From Vitis vinifera (lineage: Eukaryota; Streptophyta; Magnoliopsida; Vitales; Vitaceae): DNA of 64,000 nt. Of this stretch, positions 1-12,237 are shown in pieces. The translations under genes were made by a program, and so were the position numbers. Below the pieces are notes generated by a model. That model made no database searches and was not told where the DNA came from. It saw only the letters and a list, made by a program, of their open reading frames with translations. The stretch covers positions 2,743,001 through 2,807,000 of the forward strand of contig NC_081815.1 of NCBI RefSeq assembly GCF_030704535.1. Direction: 5' to 3'. Position 1 is the stretch's first letter. Each line of letters opens with the position of its first letter.

Positions 1-285
1 ATGATAGTCCATGTCTGCTTCATCCTCCAAATCAGAAGCATCACTATTATTCACCACTGTGCGAATTACATAAGAATTAGCCGATATTGAGTTCTTCAAA
101 ATGGTGGCATCGCCAACCATCATAGATACTGAACCCTTTACAGTAGGTGATAGAGTCAAGGTATTCATACTGGGAAGTTCAAAAACCTGAAACACAATTA
201 CAGAAGCAACCACTAGGCCCACAATGAAGAGAAGTCTTCTGGACTCAACATGACATAACTTCATGAATAGAGCTGTCATATCCAT
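1..285 (-). CDS. GT47/exostosin-family glycosyltransferase, N-terminal exon (partial)
   Basis: This is the first 95 codons of a minus-strand gene that runs off the left edge. The start at 285 (M-D-M-T-A-L-F) follows an in-frame stop 19 codons upstream. Residues about 16-36 form one hydrophobic membrane segment. It is preceded by a short cytosolic tail with the signature LCHVESRRLL and followed by FELPS, the layout seen at the N-terminus of plant exostosin-like proteins (At5g03795 type). These are type II Golgi membrane proteins whose lumenal GT47 domain builds cell-wall polysaccharides. Only the anchor and the start of a variable, acidic stem region (SDASDLEDEAD) lie here. The catalytic domain is outside the window, so donor and acceptor sugars cannot be inferred. 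The gene is divergent from CAF1, with 949 bp between the start codons. Confidence 0.68.
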   Translation of the reverse strand, partial: MDMTALFMKLCHVESRRLLFIVGLVVASVIVFQVFELPSMNTLTLSPTVKGSVSMMVGDATILKNSISANSYVIRTVVNNSDASDLEDEADMDYH

Positions 286-1072
286 ATCATAAAATGGCAA
301 CAAATAACCAATTACATCAGGTACAATCTGGTCATCACTCTAATCGTGTTAGCCTGCATCTGGAAAGGCAATCTTAAATAAAGTTACATCTTTGTCTGAG
401 AAAAGAGAAATGAATTATCACACTGGAAATGCTAGACTCAGATGAAATTTCTGCATTTACAGAGACAAGCACCCGTGGGTAGTATTTCAGTAGTTTCTTG
501 CTTTCTAAAGCAAGAAAATTGCGGAATGTCAACTTCAGAAGGTAAGAAAAAACTTCCAAAATTCTAAACAAACAGGATCTAAATTAACTGTTGACCAAAC
601 CTTTTCCCACAAATATACAAGGGCATCTCATTATCAATTTAAAAAAAGAAAAAAGAAAAAAAAATGATTTTTATGAAGTATAATATCCAGCATCAAGAAT
701 TAACAAGTAAGGAAATCAAATCATTTAATTTTGAAAATCATAAGGTTCCATTTGGTTGCTGAGAAAGTGCAGGGAAAAGAGAAGAAAATTTGGAATCTTG
801 TCACTGCTACACCAATCCCAGAACCTGCAATGGGCTTCCAAAATTTCCACTCTTGCCCAGCCATTTTTTCTCGAGAATCAAACGGATGATACAAGAAGAT
901 GGAAGAAAACTGGTACGAGTAGTACCTGTTCACGCTCTCCGTAGATCATTCTGAAGCATTTTGGGGTCGGTCAGTGCTTGGAAGTTGGAACACTAGCTCC
1001 AGCTTCAGTGCAGTGAATAAGATTGCCCTTCAATCATAAGGAAATAACGGAAATACCCGCCCCATCAATAAT
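286..1072. other. Divergent spacer between the glycosyltransferase and CAF1
   Basis: This stretch holds the 5' leader of the minus-strand glycosyltransferase and upstream DNA of CAF1. No conserved coding segment is seen. At 745-765 it carries a TTTGGTTGCTGAGAAA copy of a motif that recurs in first introns elsewhere in the window. Confidence 0.5.
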
Positions 1073-1136
1073 ACGACGCCGTTTTGGAGACCCTAAAATT
1101 AATATAAAGAGGCTGCCCGATTTACGACGTCGTTTT
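1073..1136 (+). promoter_or_regulatory. CAF1 core promoter: TATA box between two ACGACG-YCGTTTT elements
   Basis: A TATAAAG box lies at 1103-1109, about 130 bp before the CAF1 start codon. It is flanked by two near-identical elements, ACGACGCCGTTTT (1073-1085) and ACGACGTCGTTTT (1124-1136). A related AACGACGTCG lies at the glyoxalase I start region (58857-58866). Two overlapping mini-uORFs (1198-1209 and 1202-1231) precede the start at 1235 if transcription begins at this TATA box. Confidence 0.55.
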
Positions 1137-1234
1137 AATTGTCTGAAACTACTCTTATTTCCTTCTCCTAGGTCCTCCAATCTCTTCTCGTTTTCGCATG
1201 GATGAATAGAGTTCTCCCAAAACCTTCTTGAAAA

Positions 1235-4200
1235 ATGGCGCTCAAAACCCTAATTCCATTTCCAATTTTGGCCCCATCGAACCCATCTCACCGGCCAGCT
1301 TCCGAGGTTCGGTTTTCCCGGTGGAACAATGCCAACGCCGAGAGGTTCACCCTCCGAGAACGCGCTCAGAAAGAAATTGAAGACAATATTCGCCGGGAAC
1401 GGCGTTTTGATTCCGCCACTAGAATCGCCGATATTGATGATGCCGGTACTTCCAAAGAAGCCGCCGCCGCCGGAACCTTCAAGTCCACGGGAACTCCGTC
1501 TTCTCCCTCAAAACCTTCGATTCCCGGAAAATCCTCCAAGTACTCCAAAAATTCTAAAACATCGCACCCCGCCTTTCGTCAAATTTCAAGAAGAACGAAG
1601 CTTCCAGGCCCTAATATCTCCCCCGAAGCGAAACGCGGCATTTCTATAGGGGAGGATGGAGTTTCGTACATGGTTCCTGGTGTTCCATTTGAACTGAGAT
1701 ACAGTTACACTGAAACCCCAAAGGTAAAGCCGATAGCTTTGCGCGAGCCGCCTTTTTTGCCCTTCGGTCCTGACACAATGCCGCGGCCCTGGACCGGCCG
1801 AGCGCCTCTTCCGCCGAGCAAGAAGAAATTGAAAGAATTTGATTCTTTTCAGCTGCCACCGCCCGGTAAAAAAAGGGTTAAGCCAGTGCAGGCGCCAGGG
1901 CCCTTCTTGCCTGGATCCGGTCCAAGATATGTGAGGTCAAGGGAGGAGATATTGGGGGAACCATTGACAGAGGAGGAGATCAAAGAGTTGGTCCAGGGGT
2001 GTGTGAAATCAAAGAGGCAATTGAATATGGGTATGCTTGAATTTTCGTTGGTTTTGGTTGTATCTTTTCTATTTTGGTTTTTTTTGGTCGAATAGGCACA
2101 TTAGGGAATTGAATGTGGCAATGCTTGAATTCACTCATTCTGTTCGTAGCTTTTTGAATTTTGATGACTAGAGTAAGTTGACTGTGGCTGTCTTTGAATT
2201 CATTGATTTGTGAATAACTTTGAATTATGTAATGATTACTTCTACATTTTTTGCATTTTAGTTTCTCTTTTTCTTATAATTTAACCCTCTGTTTGGTTGC
2301 TGAAAATTGAGAGGAAAAGGAAAGAAAATGATGAAACTCAATTCTTATAGTTGTGGTTCCCACAAAAATTGAGAGGTCTGATTATGTTATTTACTAGTTT
2401 GTTGAACCATGGGCTAACTAGGACCTTGTTTTAGAAATTCTGGACTTCTTTCTTTATTACACTTCAAGGCTCTGTGGGGTTCTCAAGAATACTTTAGGGC
2501 TCCATTTGGTTCTCAGAAAGAATGAGAAAATAGAAGAAAACACATTAGGGTTCTGCATTATGGATGATTGAGGATGATACTTGATACTCATGGTAATTTT
2601 AATTATTTATGGTTGAATATTTTCTTTTTAGGTAGAGATGGCTTGACACATAATATGTTGGACAACATCCATGCTCACTGGAAACGGCGGAGGGTATGCA
2701 AGATAAAATGCAAAGGTGTGTGTACAGTTGACATGGATAACGTGCGCCAACAGCTGGAGGTTGGTCTACCCCATATTCTTTTTCTGAGGTTTTGGCTATC
2801 CTGTTTTATTATGTGCTCTCATGTTTTTACAACTTCATTTTGGTTAACATTTTGTTTATCTAGTAGGTAATATTTGTTATTGTATGTGGGGAGTTGTGAA
2901 ATAATACCATTTACATCATTCAAATCCTTGCTCCTAATTCTTTCAGGACTTTTGGAGAATCAGGGCGCCTTTCATTATCTTGGGGCAAGAAAATTCTTAT
3001 GGAACTAGGGAATTCTTAACTTGTATCAGTTTTTTTTAGGATGAGAATGTTCACTAAAAGCAAATGCTAAATGTGTTATCATTGACTATGTTGTTGATCT
3101 GTGTAGAATTACATACTTTGGTGTGGTAGATGTGGCATGTGTGGCTGAAATGATAGCCAAATAAAATTCTTGATCAATCATTTAAAATGACTGAGTTGGG
3201 AGAATATTAGTTTGTCCTTTTACCATTCTGAGGCATTGTAATATGTTCCTTTAAAATGTTTGTCTCAGTTATGAACTAATGATGAGATGTAGAATAATTG
3301 TTCACTGAAACATATGCAGGATATATTTTATCTTTGAGCTGTGTTGAATATTGCATCTTGTGTGATAATTAGTGTGTGTGGTAACTCGTGTGGAGATTCT
3401 GCTATTAGGGATTGTTTTTCGGATCTTTTCTACATGTCAGTTAACAAAGATTCCATGGTGGCAGATTATTAGTATGTGGAAGGTGACTTGAGGCTATTGG
3501 AATCCAAGGTCTATCTAAGCATTTCATGATTGCGAATTGGGAATAGGGGAATTCTTTTTGTCTTGTTTCAGAATGTGATTGTGCATGTAGATAAGGAGGA
3601 TAAAATAGTATGGAAATATGCCATAGGGCCCTGCTTTTGGCCCATAGCATCTGTTTCACGGATAGAAGGGTTTGGGGTCACTTGTTCTTTCCAAAGTTGA
3701 TTTCTTGGTTTCAAAAGTAGTTTGGGAAAAGATTCTTACTTTGGATGAACTTATGGAAGAAAGTAGGATATTAGCCAATTAGTGTTGTTTGTATGAACAG
3801 AAAGAAGTATCATTCAACCATTTATTAATTTGTGTGGCTTCGATCGGTCAAATTGTAGTTGAAAAAAATTTTATGAATTTTTTGTTAGAATGATCCAATG
3901 GATTCATAGGAAATGGAAGTCTTTCTTTGGTAGATTTCCTTCATGTTCGGGTGGTACTTAGGGTGTAACGAGCCCCCTTTTTGGGGCTCATTTTGTACCA
4001 TCCTAATTATTTGGAAAGAAAAAAAAAGAGGAAAATATAAACATTATTATTTGTACTACACTTCATTGAGAGAAGACTTCATATCCCTAATTATTTGTAA
4101 ATTGACAGGAGAAAACAGGAGGGAAGGTCATTTATGGTAAAGGTGGGGTACTATTCCTTTTCCGTGGCAGAAATTACAACTATAGAAATCGCCCGCGATT

Positions 4201-5653
4201 TCCTCTAATGTTGTGGAAACCTGTTACTCCTGTATATCCAAGGTTGGTTCAAAGGGCTCCAGAGGGTCTAACACTTGAAGAAGCTGGTGCAATGCGCAAG
4301 AAAGGACGGAAACTTATCCCTATATGCAAGCTTGGTAACCCATTTACAGCTATGTGCTTCAGTTGATTTATATTATAGAAAACGAAAAAGTGTTTCATTT
4401 TTTGTTGGCAAGAAAAATTATAATCCAACCTTTCCTGTGTCATGCAGCAAAAAATGGTGTATACACAGACTTGGTAAATAATGTGAGAGAGGCATTTGAA
4501 GAATGTGAGTTGGTCCGAATAAATTGTCAAGGATTGAATGCAAGTGACTACAGAAAAATAGGTGCCAAACTCAAGGTCCGGTAAATTTATTTTTATGAGG
4601 TTCATTCTTGTATCATCACATTTATACTAAAATTATATTCTAAAAACAATTCCTTCAATTCTTTAATTGCAGGACCTTGTCCCATGTGTGCTAATCTCAT
4701 TTGAGCATGAGCATATACTTATGTGGAGAGGAAGCGATTGGAAGTTCTTGCATCCAAAACCAGAAGATGGTTGCAAGGAAGCTAAGGAGTCTGACAATAA
4801 TAGTGAAGCTTCCATTCCACCACCTTTTGAAGGTCAAGAATTATCAGCATCATGTTCTTCAAAGATCTCAGTTAAGGATACAAGTCTCGACATGCTTGAC
4901 ACAATCGCATCCCCTGTGATTAATGAAGATGTTGCTATGGACAAAACAGAGGATTTGTCCTCAAAAGGAAATGATATCCTCTCCTTTGAAGGAAATGATA
5001 AGCCATTTGCAGCTACTCAACTGGTGAAAACTGCATACAATTGGGACACCGTTTCAGATGACACTGGTGGTACCAATGAATCAGAGATTATATTGACCAA
5101 ATTGGATAATGCACATCATGCTGATGATGAATCAGCAGCGATGCCAGTGGAACTTGACACTATGCTGGAAAATGGAAGCATTAAAAACGAGTTGATGGAT
5201 GCTGTAACTCATGACATGGACAAACTGCAAGACATTCCCAAAGCCTCACAGGATTGTGGTAAGATGACAGGATCGAGTGCGCCCTGTACTGGGGGGCTTC
5301 TTTTACTCTTGAAGCAAGCTGTTGATAGTGGGAGCGCGGTTGTTTTAGATGGTGATAGTTGTGATGCTGACATTGTTTATGGAAAGACAGTTGCCTTTTC
5401 TAAGGATGCTCCACCAGGGCCTGTTTTTAGGAGGCCTAGGAAAGCAGCAGTTCAGAAGTGTGAGAAAGAAGAACCCAGAGACCTAGTGGTGGGCAAAATT
5501 GTAACAGCTCCAGAGAAGGGTAGAAGCCAGAGCAAAAGTTCTAGAAATCAAATAGCCAAAGATTTCAAAGAAGGTTATCTAGATGTAGATTATCCAGGTG
5601 TAGGAACACGGGGAACCCTTGGAGTGGATGAACTTGCAAAACTATTGGCTTAA
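1235..5653 (+). CDS. CAF1: CRS2-associated factor 1 (CAF1), chloroplast group II intron splicing factor
   Basis: Five coding exons, 1235-2030, 2632-2759, 4109-4334, 4448-4575 and 4673-5653, join in frame to give 752 residues (Arabidopsis CAF1 is about 700). CAF1 acts in the chloroplast stroma with the peptidyl-tRNA-hydrolase-like protein CRS2 to splice a subset of plastid group II introns. The N-terminus is a basic, Ser/Pro-rich transit region containing the CAF hallmark [16 protein letters not shown]. Two CRM RNA-binding domains follow, at about 243-340 ([20 protein letters not shown], then [11 protein letters not shown]) and 356-453 (LAKNGVY, then [13 protein letters not shown]). A long, weakly conserved acidic tail ends in the family motif VDELAKLLA. 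Exon 4 uses an unusual AAG|GTCCGG donor with a better-looking GTAAAT five bases downstream. The CAF1 rather than CAF2 call rests on the N-terminus and the C-terminal [11 protein letters not shown] segment. Confidence 0.93.
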
Positions 5654-5980
5654 TGGTCACTGGAACTCTGAGATGAATGCATCATTTTTCTTATATAATA
5701 GGGCTGTCTTATGTGGTGTTAATCGCTCCAACCCAGCCTTTTTGTACATTCTTGACATTTGTGTTTCCAATGTATTTTTGCATAATGTATTGGATTCCAT
5801 TGAAACTGAAAGTAGTGCATGTCATACTGATTACAATTATTGGAAATTCTTTGTTTATACTGCTGCAGAAAGTGAAACATTTCCTAAAACTATTGAACAA
5901 AAAATGTGTTCATAAACCCAATAATAATCTATAGAAGGGCTCTCCCCAGTCTCCACTTGAGGATTTCAATAGAGTAGTCC
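5654..5980. other. Convergent 3' spacer between CAF1 and STP14
   Basis: 327 bp separate the two stop codons. It presumably contains both 3' UTRs and polyadenylation signals. Short open frames here are not conserved. Confidence 0.6.
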
Positions 5981-8269
5981 TTAATTCTCAGCTGACTTGC
6001 CTTCGGTCCGTGGCTCATCCCCTACTATTTTCTTCCAGATTGGGTGCTTGGACCAGAGGTAACATACCTCTTCAATTGGAACCTGCTTTGTTTCTGGCAG
6101 GAGGAAGTAAATGAAGCAGCTCATTATGATAATTAAGCCAGCAAAGACCAAGAAAATCCCATATCGGAGGTGACATAGAGACACCAGGAAACACTGAGCA
6201 ATGAGAGCTGTGAAGAAGAGATTGACACAGACCACCATACTCTGCCCAGCTGACCTGGTCTCCAAGGGGAAGAGCTCGCTAGGGACCAGCCACCCCAGAG
6301 GGCCCCAAGACCTTCCATAAGCCAACACAAAGAGAGAGATTATGATCACTAAGAAGTAGCTAGTTCCTTTGGGAAGCGTTTTTCCTTGTCCAAACTCCAG
6401 GGCCAGAGTAATGGCCACAGCCACCTGCGGATCAGACACCCAAGTAAATAATGCAACCGTACAGTTTGTTAGAAGAGAATCAGGGGAGGAAAACTAGAAT
6501 TCCACTTACCATATAGCATATCATTTCACAACCTGCCTCCAAAAAGAACTTTCTTCTACCCCACCTATCTACAAATGCCATTGATATTAATGAAGCAAGA
6601 ACCAGTGCTCCACTGGTTATTAGAGATGAATACAGAGATGCATTAGAACCGAAACCCAAGCTCTGAAATATCACAGGAGCATAGAAGAGAATGGAGTTCA
6701 TGCCAGTGAGCTGCTGAAAAGCTGGGATTCCCAAAGCCCCTATTATCAACTGGGGACGATTTCTTCGCTTCAGGAGGTTCCTGAACGGATGCTTTATGGC
6801 TTGTGCTGCTTTGCTCGCATCAACAAGATCAGCAAACTCGGCTTCAATTTTCGATGTTCCTCTGACTTTCTCCAATACCTTTCTTGCTTCTTCAAATTTG
6901 CCTTGCTCTACAAGACTGTTTGGGGTCTCAGGAAGAGCAAGACCCCCAAGAAACATTACAGTTGCAGGGACTGTGGCTAAACCAAGAGATAATCTCCAAC
7001 CCCATGGATGCAATTTATCAGTTTCATAATTTATAAAATTGGCTACTAAGATCCCTAAGCAGGTTGATAGTTGGAAAAGCTGGTTCACTGCTCCTCGGAT
7101 TTTAGCAGGTGACATTTCTGAAAGATACAGAGGAACCGCCTGTGGCATAAGAACAAGAGCACAGAAGCCAATGAGAAAGCTTCTATTAGCTTGCTTCCAA
7201 AGAAGGATTTAAAAAAGATTTTAGTCTGGGGGCGTTGAGCTTACCTGGTTACCAAATCCAATGCCTACCCCAAGGAGAATTCTTCCAATGATCAGCATAG
7301 CAATGTTCACTGCAGCAGCATTGAGGACTGCTCCTAAAAAGAAGCTAATGGACCCAACAAGTATTGAGGCTTTCCTGCCTTTTTTTCTGGTCACATGGGA
7401 AGCAGCAAAGGTGGAAACAAGGCCAGCAAAGTATAAAGAAGATGTGAAGAGTGTAAGGATCTGGCTCTCATATTTACAGTAATCTGTCTCTTTGAGATGT
7501 TCTTGCTTCCTCCTGTACACTTTTGGAAAGAAGCGCTTCAAGAAATCATCCATGGAAGTCACCCCACCTGGAACCAGGGTAGAAAGTCTGATCAGTTTTT
7601 GTTCTTAAACAAACCCCTTTATAAGTATTTGGTACTAGATAATGTGGGTCAAAGTCCTAATCTCCATTGATATGCAAAGAAAGAACAAATTCAACTGACA
7701 AAAGGATCCTGGTCACATCCAATAATACAGTGAGAGGAGGCAAGAAAAGTTAGGAAATTTATCTATAGAAACTGAAAGAGGAGTTTCTGAGAAGATCTCT
7801 GTTGTCTATTCAGAACATGAAAGTCATCTTTTCATGACTTTATTCTCAGAAAGAAGGGAGAGAAAAAAGAATCTTATTGTTCACTTCCCACCAAACAATA
7901 TGAATAAATCTCAGAAAATGCTTCTGTTTCTTCTCCTTTTTCACTTTCATTTACTTTGATACTTTCTGTTCTGCTTTTCATTTCTACCACTATTATCGGA
8001 TCAGGTTACAAAAATTGAGGTAAATCTCATTCCTAACACAACACATACCTAAAAAAAACCCAGATCAAACAGGAGGCCAAACTCCACAATTGAAGCAATA
8101 AAAAGGAATAAACAAAAAAAAACTCACCAGAAACACCAAGATCATATCCAAAAAGAGCTCCCCCAGAAGCTGCAACAATGCAAGAAAAGATGAAATAGCC
8201 TGTAATCTTATACTCATAGAGATGGGCCCTTTTTGCAGCCTCTGTATCCTCAAATGCACCGCCTGCCAT
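5981..8269 (-). CDS. STP14: Sugar transport protein 14-like hexose/H+ symporter
   Basis: Four exons on the minus strand, 8269-8128, 7567-7245, 7139-6510 and 6424-5981, join in frame to 512 residues (Arabidopsis STP14 is 504). This is a plasma-membrane MFS symporter of the STP family that imports monosaccharides with protons; STP14 is known as a galactose-type transporter. Visible motifs are the proton-site FGYDLG with Asp43, the helix-4 GRILLG arginine, the loop motif RKKGRK, PETPNSLVEQGK, the sugar-binding QQLTGMNSILFY, DRWGRR, GPLGWLVPSELFPLETR and PETKQVPIEE. Cys78 (DYCKYES) and the late LCHLRYG cysteine match the disulphide that holds the STP lid domain. The frame is intact and nothing in it suggests loss of function. 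The promoter has a TATA box about 100 bp upstream. The call over other STPs rests on near end-to-end similarity, including the MAGGA start. Confidence 0.93.
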
Positions 8270-8368
8270 TGCTCCTCAACTCTCTCCTCTCCTCCTTTCT
8301 CTTTCTTCTTCCCCTCTGAAGTCAAGAAAAACAAAAAAATCTGACTAAACTTCTGAACATTCACTTCC

Positions 8369-8375
8369 CTTTATA
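8369..8375 (-). promoter_or_regulatory. TATA box of the STP14 gene
   Basis: TATAAAG on the minus strand, 100 bp upstream of the start codon at 8269. The leader between them is CT-rich. Position and sequence fit a plant core promoter; the transcription start is not known. Confidence 0.5.
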
Positions 8376-11154
8376 CTGCAGCCTCAAAAGAAAAAACAAC
8401 CCAAGCGGGCCAAGCCTTTGCAGGGATGGGCATGGAAAATTGGAAATTGCAAAAAATAGGCCAAAGGTCAACTACCCAATAATGCCGCACTCAAACAAAC
8501 GACCCTCAACGCAAATTGGTCTTAAAGTAATTGTATCACACACCTCTCTATGTACTAAATAATTCCTAAATGAAAATACCAGATTGAGACTTGATTGGAG
8601 TCTTGGACTTTTTGTCTTTCTATTGATTTTTTTCCCGAGTCACCCAATCCCTTTATTGAAATCCTGAGATGCATACATCAAGCTTTCCTCTTCTGGTCAA
8701 AGAATTCTTAAATAAGAAAACGGATATTTAGGCTTTAGGCTTTTGGCTTTTGGCTTTTGGCTTGGCTATTGGCCTTTACCCCTCTATAGCCTATCTGATT
8801 CTAATCCCTTAGTTTTCCAAAACTCTTGGTACCTTCTTTCCCATCATACCTTTCCTTTCCATGGTAATTTGCTAGAAATTGAATTTATATCAGATGGGTT
8901 TTTCTTCACTAGAAATATTTGATTTGGGTTTTTATTTTTTTACTTTTTTGATCCAACTAAATCGAGGGTATATAGAAAGAGAATTCCCCCCATTATTCTA
9001 CAGATATAAGACGATTGAGATTGAATTTCCAACTCATCTGATTGAGTGAATTCAACCATTCACACGGCATTTCTTGGATATGGATAAGAAGCATTGACCG
9101 ACTTTTCATATATAATAGGAATTTAATTTAATATACATTAATCCTTATCCGTTTAAATCCATAAAATTATCCTCTATCGAATAAATTAAGGAGAGAAATC
9201 TAAATTTAGAGTAGGTTATCATAACTATTTTAGAAAATATTTTTAATATTTAAAGTATAAAAAGTTAAACATTAAAAATACCTCTTAAAATTATTGACTA
9301 TATTTATTCCCTTCTTATCTTGAATAATTTCCAAAAAAAAAATCATCTTATCTAATTTACATTGATTAGAAGTTTTTTTATCATATTTGATATTTGAATC
9401 GATATCACTATTTTAAATTTTTTTTCACTTATTTAATTCTTCTACTTATAATATGAGAGAATAAATCATTTTTCTTAACAATTTTTTTTCCCGACTTCCT
9501 GACAACTAAATATAACTTAATAATTTTGAGATTTGCTTGTTGATTTGAGTTGTAATATCTAAACGTCCCTTTTGTAACCATTAAGATTTAGCCATACAAC
9601 CCAACTACCACTTCCCAAAAAAGGCAATTTCTTCTATGGGTTGACTTGCATTGGTACAACGTCCCCTTTCTCCAACCAATAAAAATGGAAGCCAAAAATA
9701 TTTGACAGACTAGGCCATTCATACCATGCAAACATCTATCCATACAAAGTGGGGTGCAATTTTATTTTTTTTATTTTTTTTGGGAAAAGATTATTTTAAA
9801 AGGTTTCCAATCTTATGCTATAGCCAAAGATTTTTAGTTGGGATGTACTTTTTCAATTTGATTTTATATGGTTTTGTATTTTTTTAACTTTTAAATATCA
9901 TATAATAAATAAATAAATCCTTAGTTTTTAATAAAATAAATAAATTTATAAATAAAATCTAATTAAGTGGTAGGTGGGGCCAGTGATAATTGATGGCGGC
10001 GGATAACCTCAACCCAACTTTCATTCATTATTTTCATTTCAAATGATTGATTGTCTACCTCGATTCCGTTATTATTAATAATTTCAACTTTTTTTTTATT
10101 GTTTTAAAAAACCTATATAAATTCATATGTAGTTGTATTGTAATAAAAAATAAAAAATAAAAAGGAAATACAATCTCAAAAAATGCCTAATTTTGAATAT
10201 TTTAATTTTAAGTTTTGAAAGTTATATACCTTCTAAGAAAAATAATATTAGTAATTTACTTTTCTTAATGAGTATTTTTATCCAATGATTTCAAAATATG
10301 GATATTTACCCTACATTTAATGGGGTAATATTGGTATTTTTAAAGGTCACGATATAAGAGTTGAATAAAATAATCAAATCAAAATTTGAAAATATTAGAA
10401 AAAATCAAATTTTGGAGATAGTAGGAAAAATCAAAATAATCAAAGATTGAGAAAGTTATATATACAAAATTTTAAATGAAAAATCCTTATATTAGCTGTA
10501 AAGATAATAGAGATCGATAAATCTACAATGTACTGTAATGGGATTTAAGATTATACATAAATTTACTTGTCCACTTTACCCTAAAAACTTATTGTATAGC
10601 ATCTAATTTTTTTTTTTAAATTTCTTAATCTTAAATCCTCAATTTAAAATTAATTTCCAAATTATCTTTATTATTTAGATTTTTTTCTAAATTCTCAATT
10701 TAATTTTTTTTTAAATTAATTATAACATTTTGGCTCAATTAAAACTTTCAATTCAACTCTACCTTACCCAGAAAAACTAACTTGTGTTTATTCAACACTT
10801 TTTAAATTTCTTCTTCGTTGGTTAAATATATAGGTATTTTATCAAATACTTTTTTTATTTTGAGAGATACGACAGGTAAGTGAAAATAACAAATAAAAAT
10901 AAAATAAAAGGTATTTGATGAAATTTTGAATCAATAAGAGTCAAGTGTATATAATAAAAACTTAAAGGAAAGAAAGTGAAATTAAAAGAGCGTAAATGAA
11001 ATAAGCCCTTAAATACACTATTTTAATAATATATATTTGTCAAAATTATATAAATAATAAACTTTAAATTATATTCATGTAGAATAAATGTAATAATATT
11101 AGTGTATAGATTAAAAATAAATGTATAAAACATACTAAAATTAATTTAAAATCT
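8376..11154. other. AT-rich spacer with no supported gene
   Basis: Upstream DNA of STP14 followed by long A/T runs. A short (TTTTGGC)n-like tandem lies at 8731-8766. No conserved coding segment is seen on either strand. Confidence 0.6.
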
Positions 11155-11706
11155 AGGTGTTTGGTAAATCAACTTAATAACTTAATTTAAGTCATTAAGT
11201 AAATTGAATATGTTTGGTAAAATAACTTAAAGTATAACTTAAAATTAAAAACTACTTTAAGTAATAAAATAAACACAATTAACTTATTCGTCTAAATATT
11301 TATTTTACTTTTTATCTTATTTGTCACAATTACCTTCAGAATCTCTTTTATTATTATACAACATCTACTATTAAAGCCCGTTTGATAATGATTTTAAAAA
11401 ATGTTTTCAAACTTTTTAACACTTTAAAATTTGTATCATTTAAGTGTTAAAAATGTTAAAAATATTTTATAAAATCATTACTAAACGCACTCTTATTCAA
11501 CCTCTTTTACCCTAATTATAATTTATAATAATAAATATATCAATTTAATGATTTAAAATTAGTTTTAAGTAAATTTTCTTAAACAATCTTAATACTTAAA
11601 ATAAAATATAAGTAAATAAGTTTTAAATCAATAATTTAAATATAATTTAATTTAAATGAACTTAAGCCATTAAATAATAAATATTAAATTTTATACAAAA
11701 CACCCT
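11155..11706. repeat. hAT-like MITE (GGTGTTTGGTAAA family), interrupted by a second MITE
   Basis: The left end AGGTGTTTGGTAAATCAACTT and the reverse complement of the right end (AGGGTGTTTTGTATAAAATT) form imperfect terminal inverted repeats. The interior is rich in ACTTAA and TTAAGT. It resembles the elements at 34718-35394 and 51842-52170. No clear target duplication could be fixed by eye. The second, smaller element sits inside at 11375-11493. Confidence 0.45.
11375..11493. repeat. Small MITE nested in the larger MITE
   Basis: About 119 bp with terminal inverted repeats: AGCCCGTTTGATAATGATTTT at the left and, reversed, AGAGTGCGTTTAGTAATGATT at the right. The interior contains a second inverted pair around AACACTTTAAAA and AAGTGTTAAAAA. 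A partial relative begins at 63927. Confidence 0.5.
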
Positions 11707-12232
11707 CTAACTCATTTTGTTGGCAAAGAATTAAAGCACCGGGTGAAAAAAAATAATAGAATTTATGTTTCAAGATGAATGTATAAATAAATAAATATGT
11801 TAAAATATTTAATGAGTGCATATATAATTTATAATTAAATAAACTACTTACATTGTGTTATGATAAGATAATATTTATAAAAAAAAATTATATTTAGTAA
11901 CTTAAAATGTTGTAATAGATGTAATTTCAAATATTTATTAAAAATTATTTTTATCTTTAATCATTCTCTTTTATAATTATTTAAAAAATAAAAACAACTA
12001 AAAATAATTAAAATATATTATAAAAAAATATCTTATTCTAAGAAAAATGATTAAAAGCAGTGTTCTAAAAATAATTGATAATCATAGACATGTTTTTATA
12101 TATATTTTTTTAAAATGAGAAAAATAAGTCGGCAAATAGAAAAAAAAATTCCAATGTTAATTAAAATTTTAAAAAATATTAAAATTATTCTTATTTTTTG
12201 ATAATTTTATTATTAGTAGCATTTGTGATGTT
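11707..12232. other. AT-rich spacer before the retrotransposon
   Basis: Low-complexity A/T sequence with no coding signal. It ends at the target-site duplication ACATA (12233-12237). Confidence 0.6.
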
Positions 12233-12237
12233 ACATA

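Noticed and set aside
5619-5934. Small genes in the CAF1/STP14 3' spacer
   Set aside because: Overlapping short frames in untranslated, AT-rich sequence without conservation.
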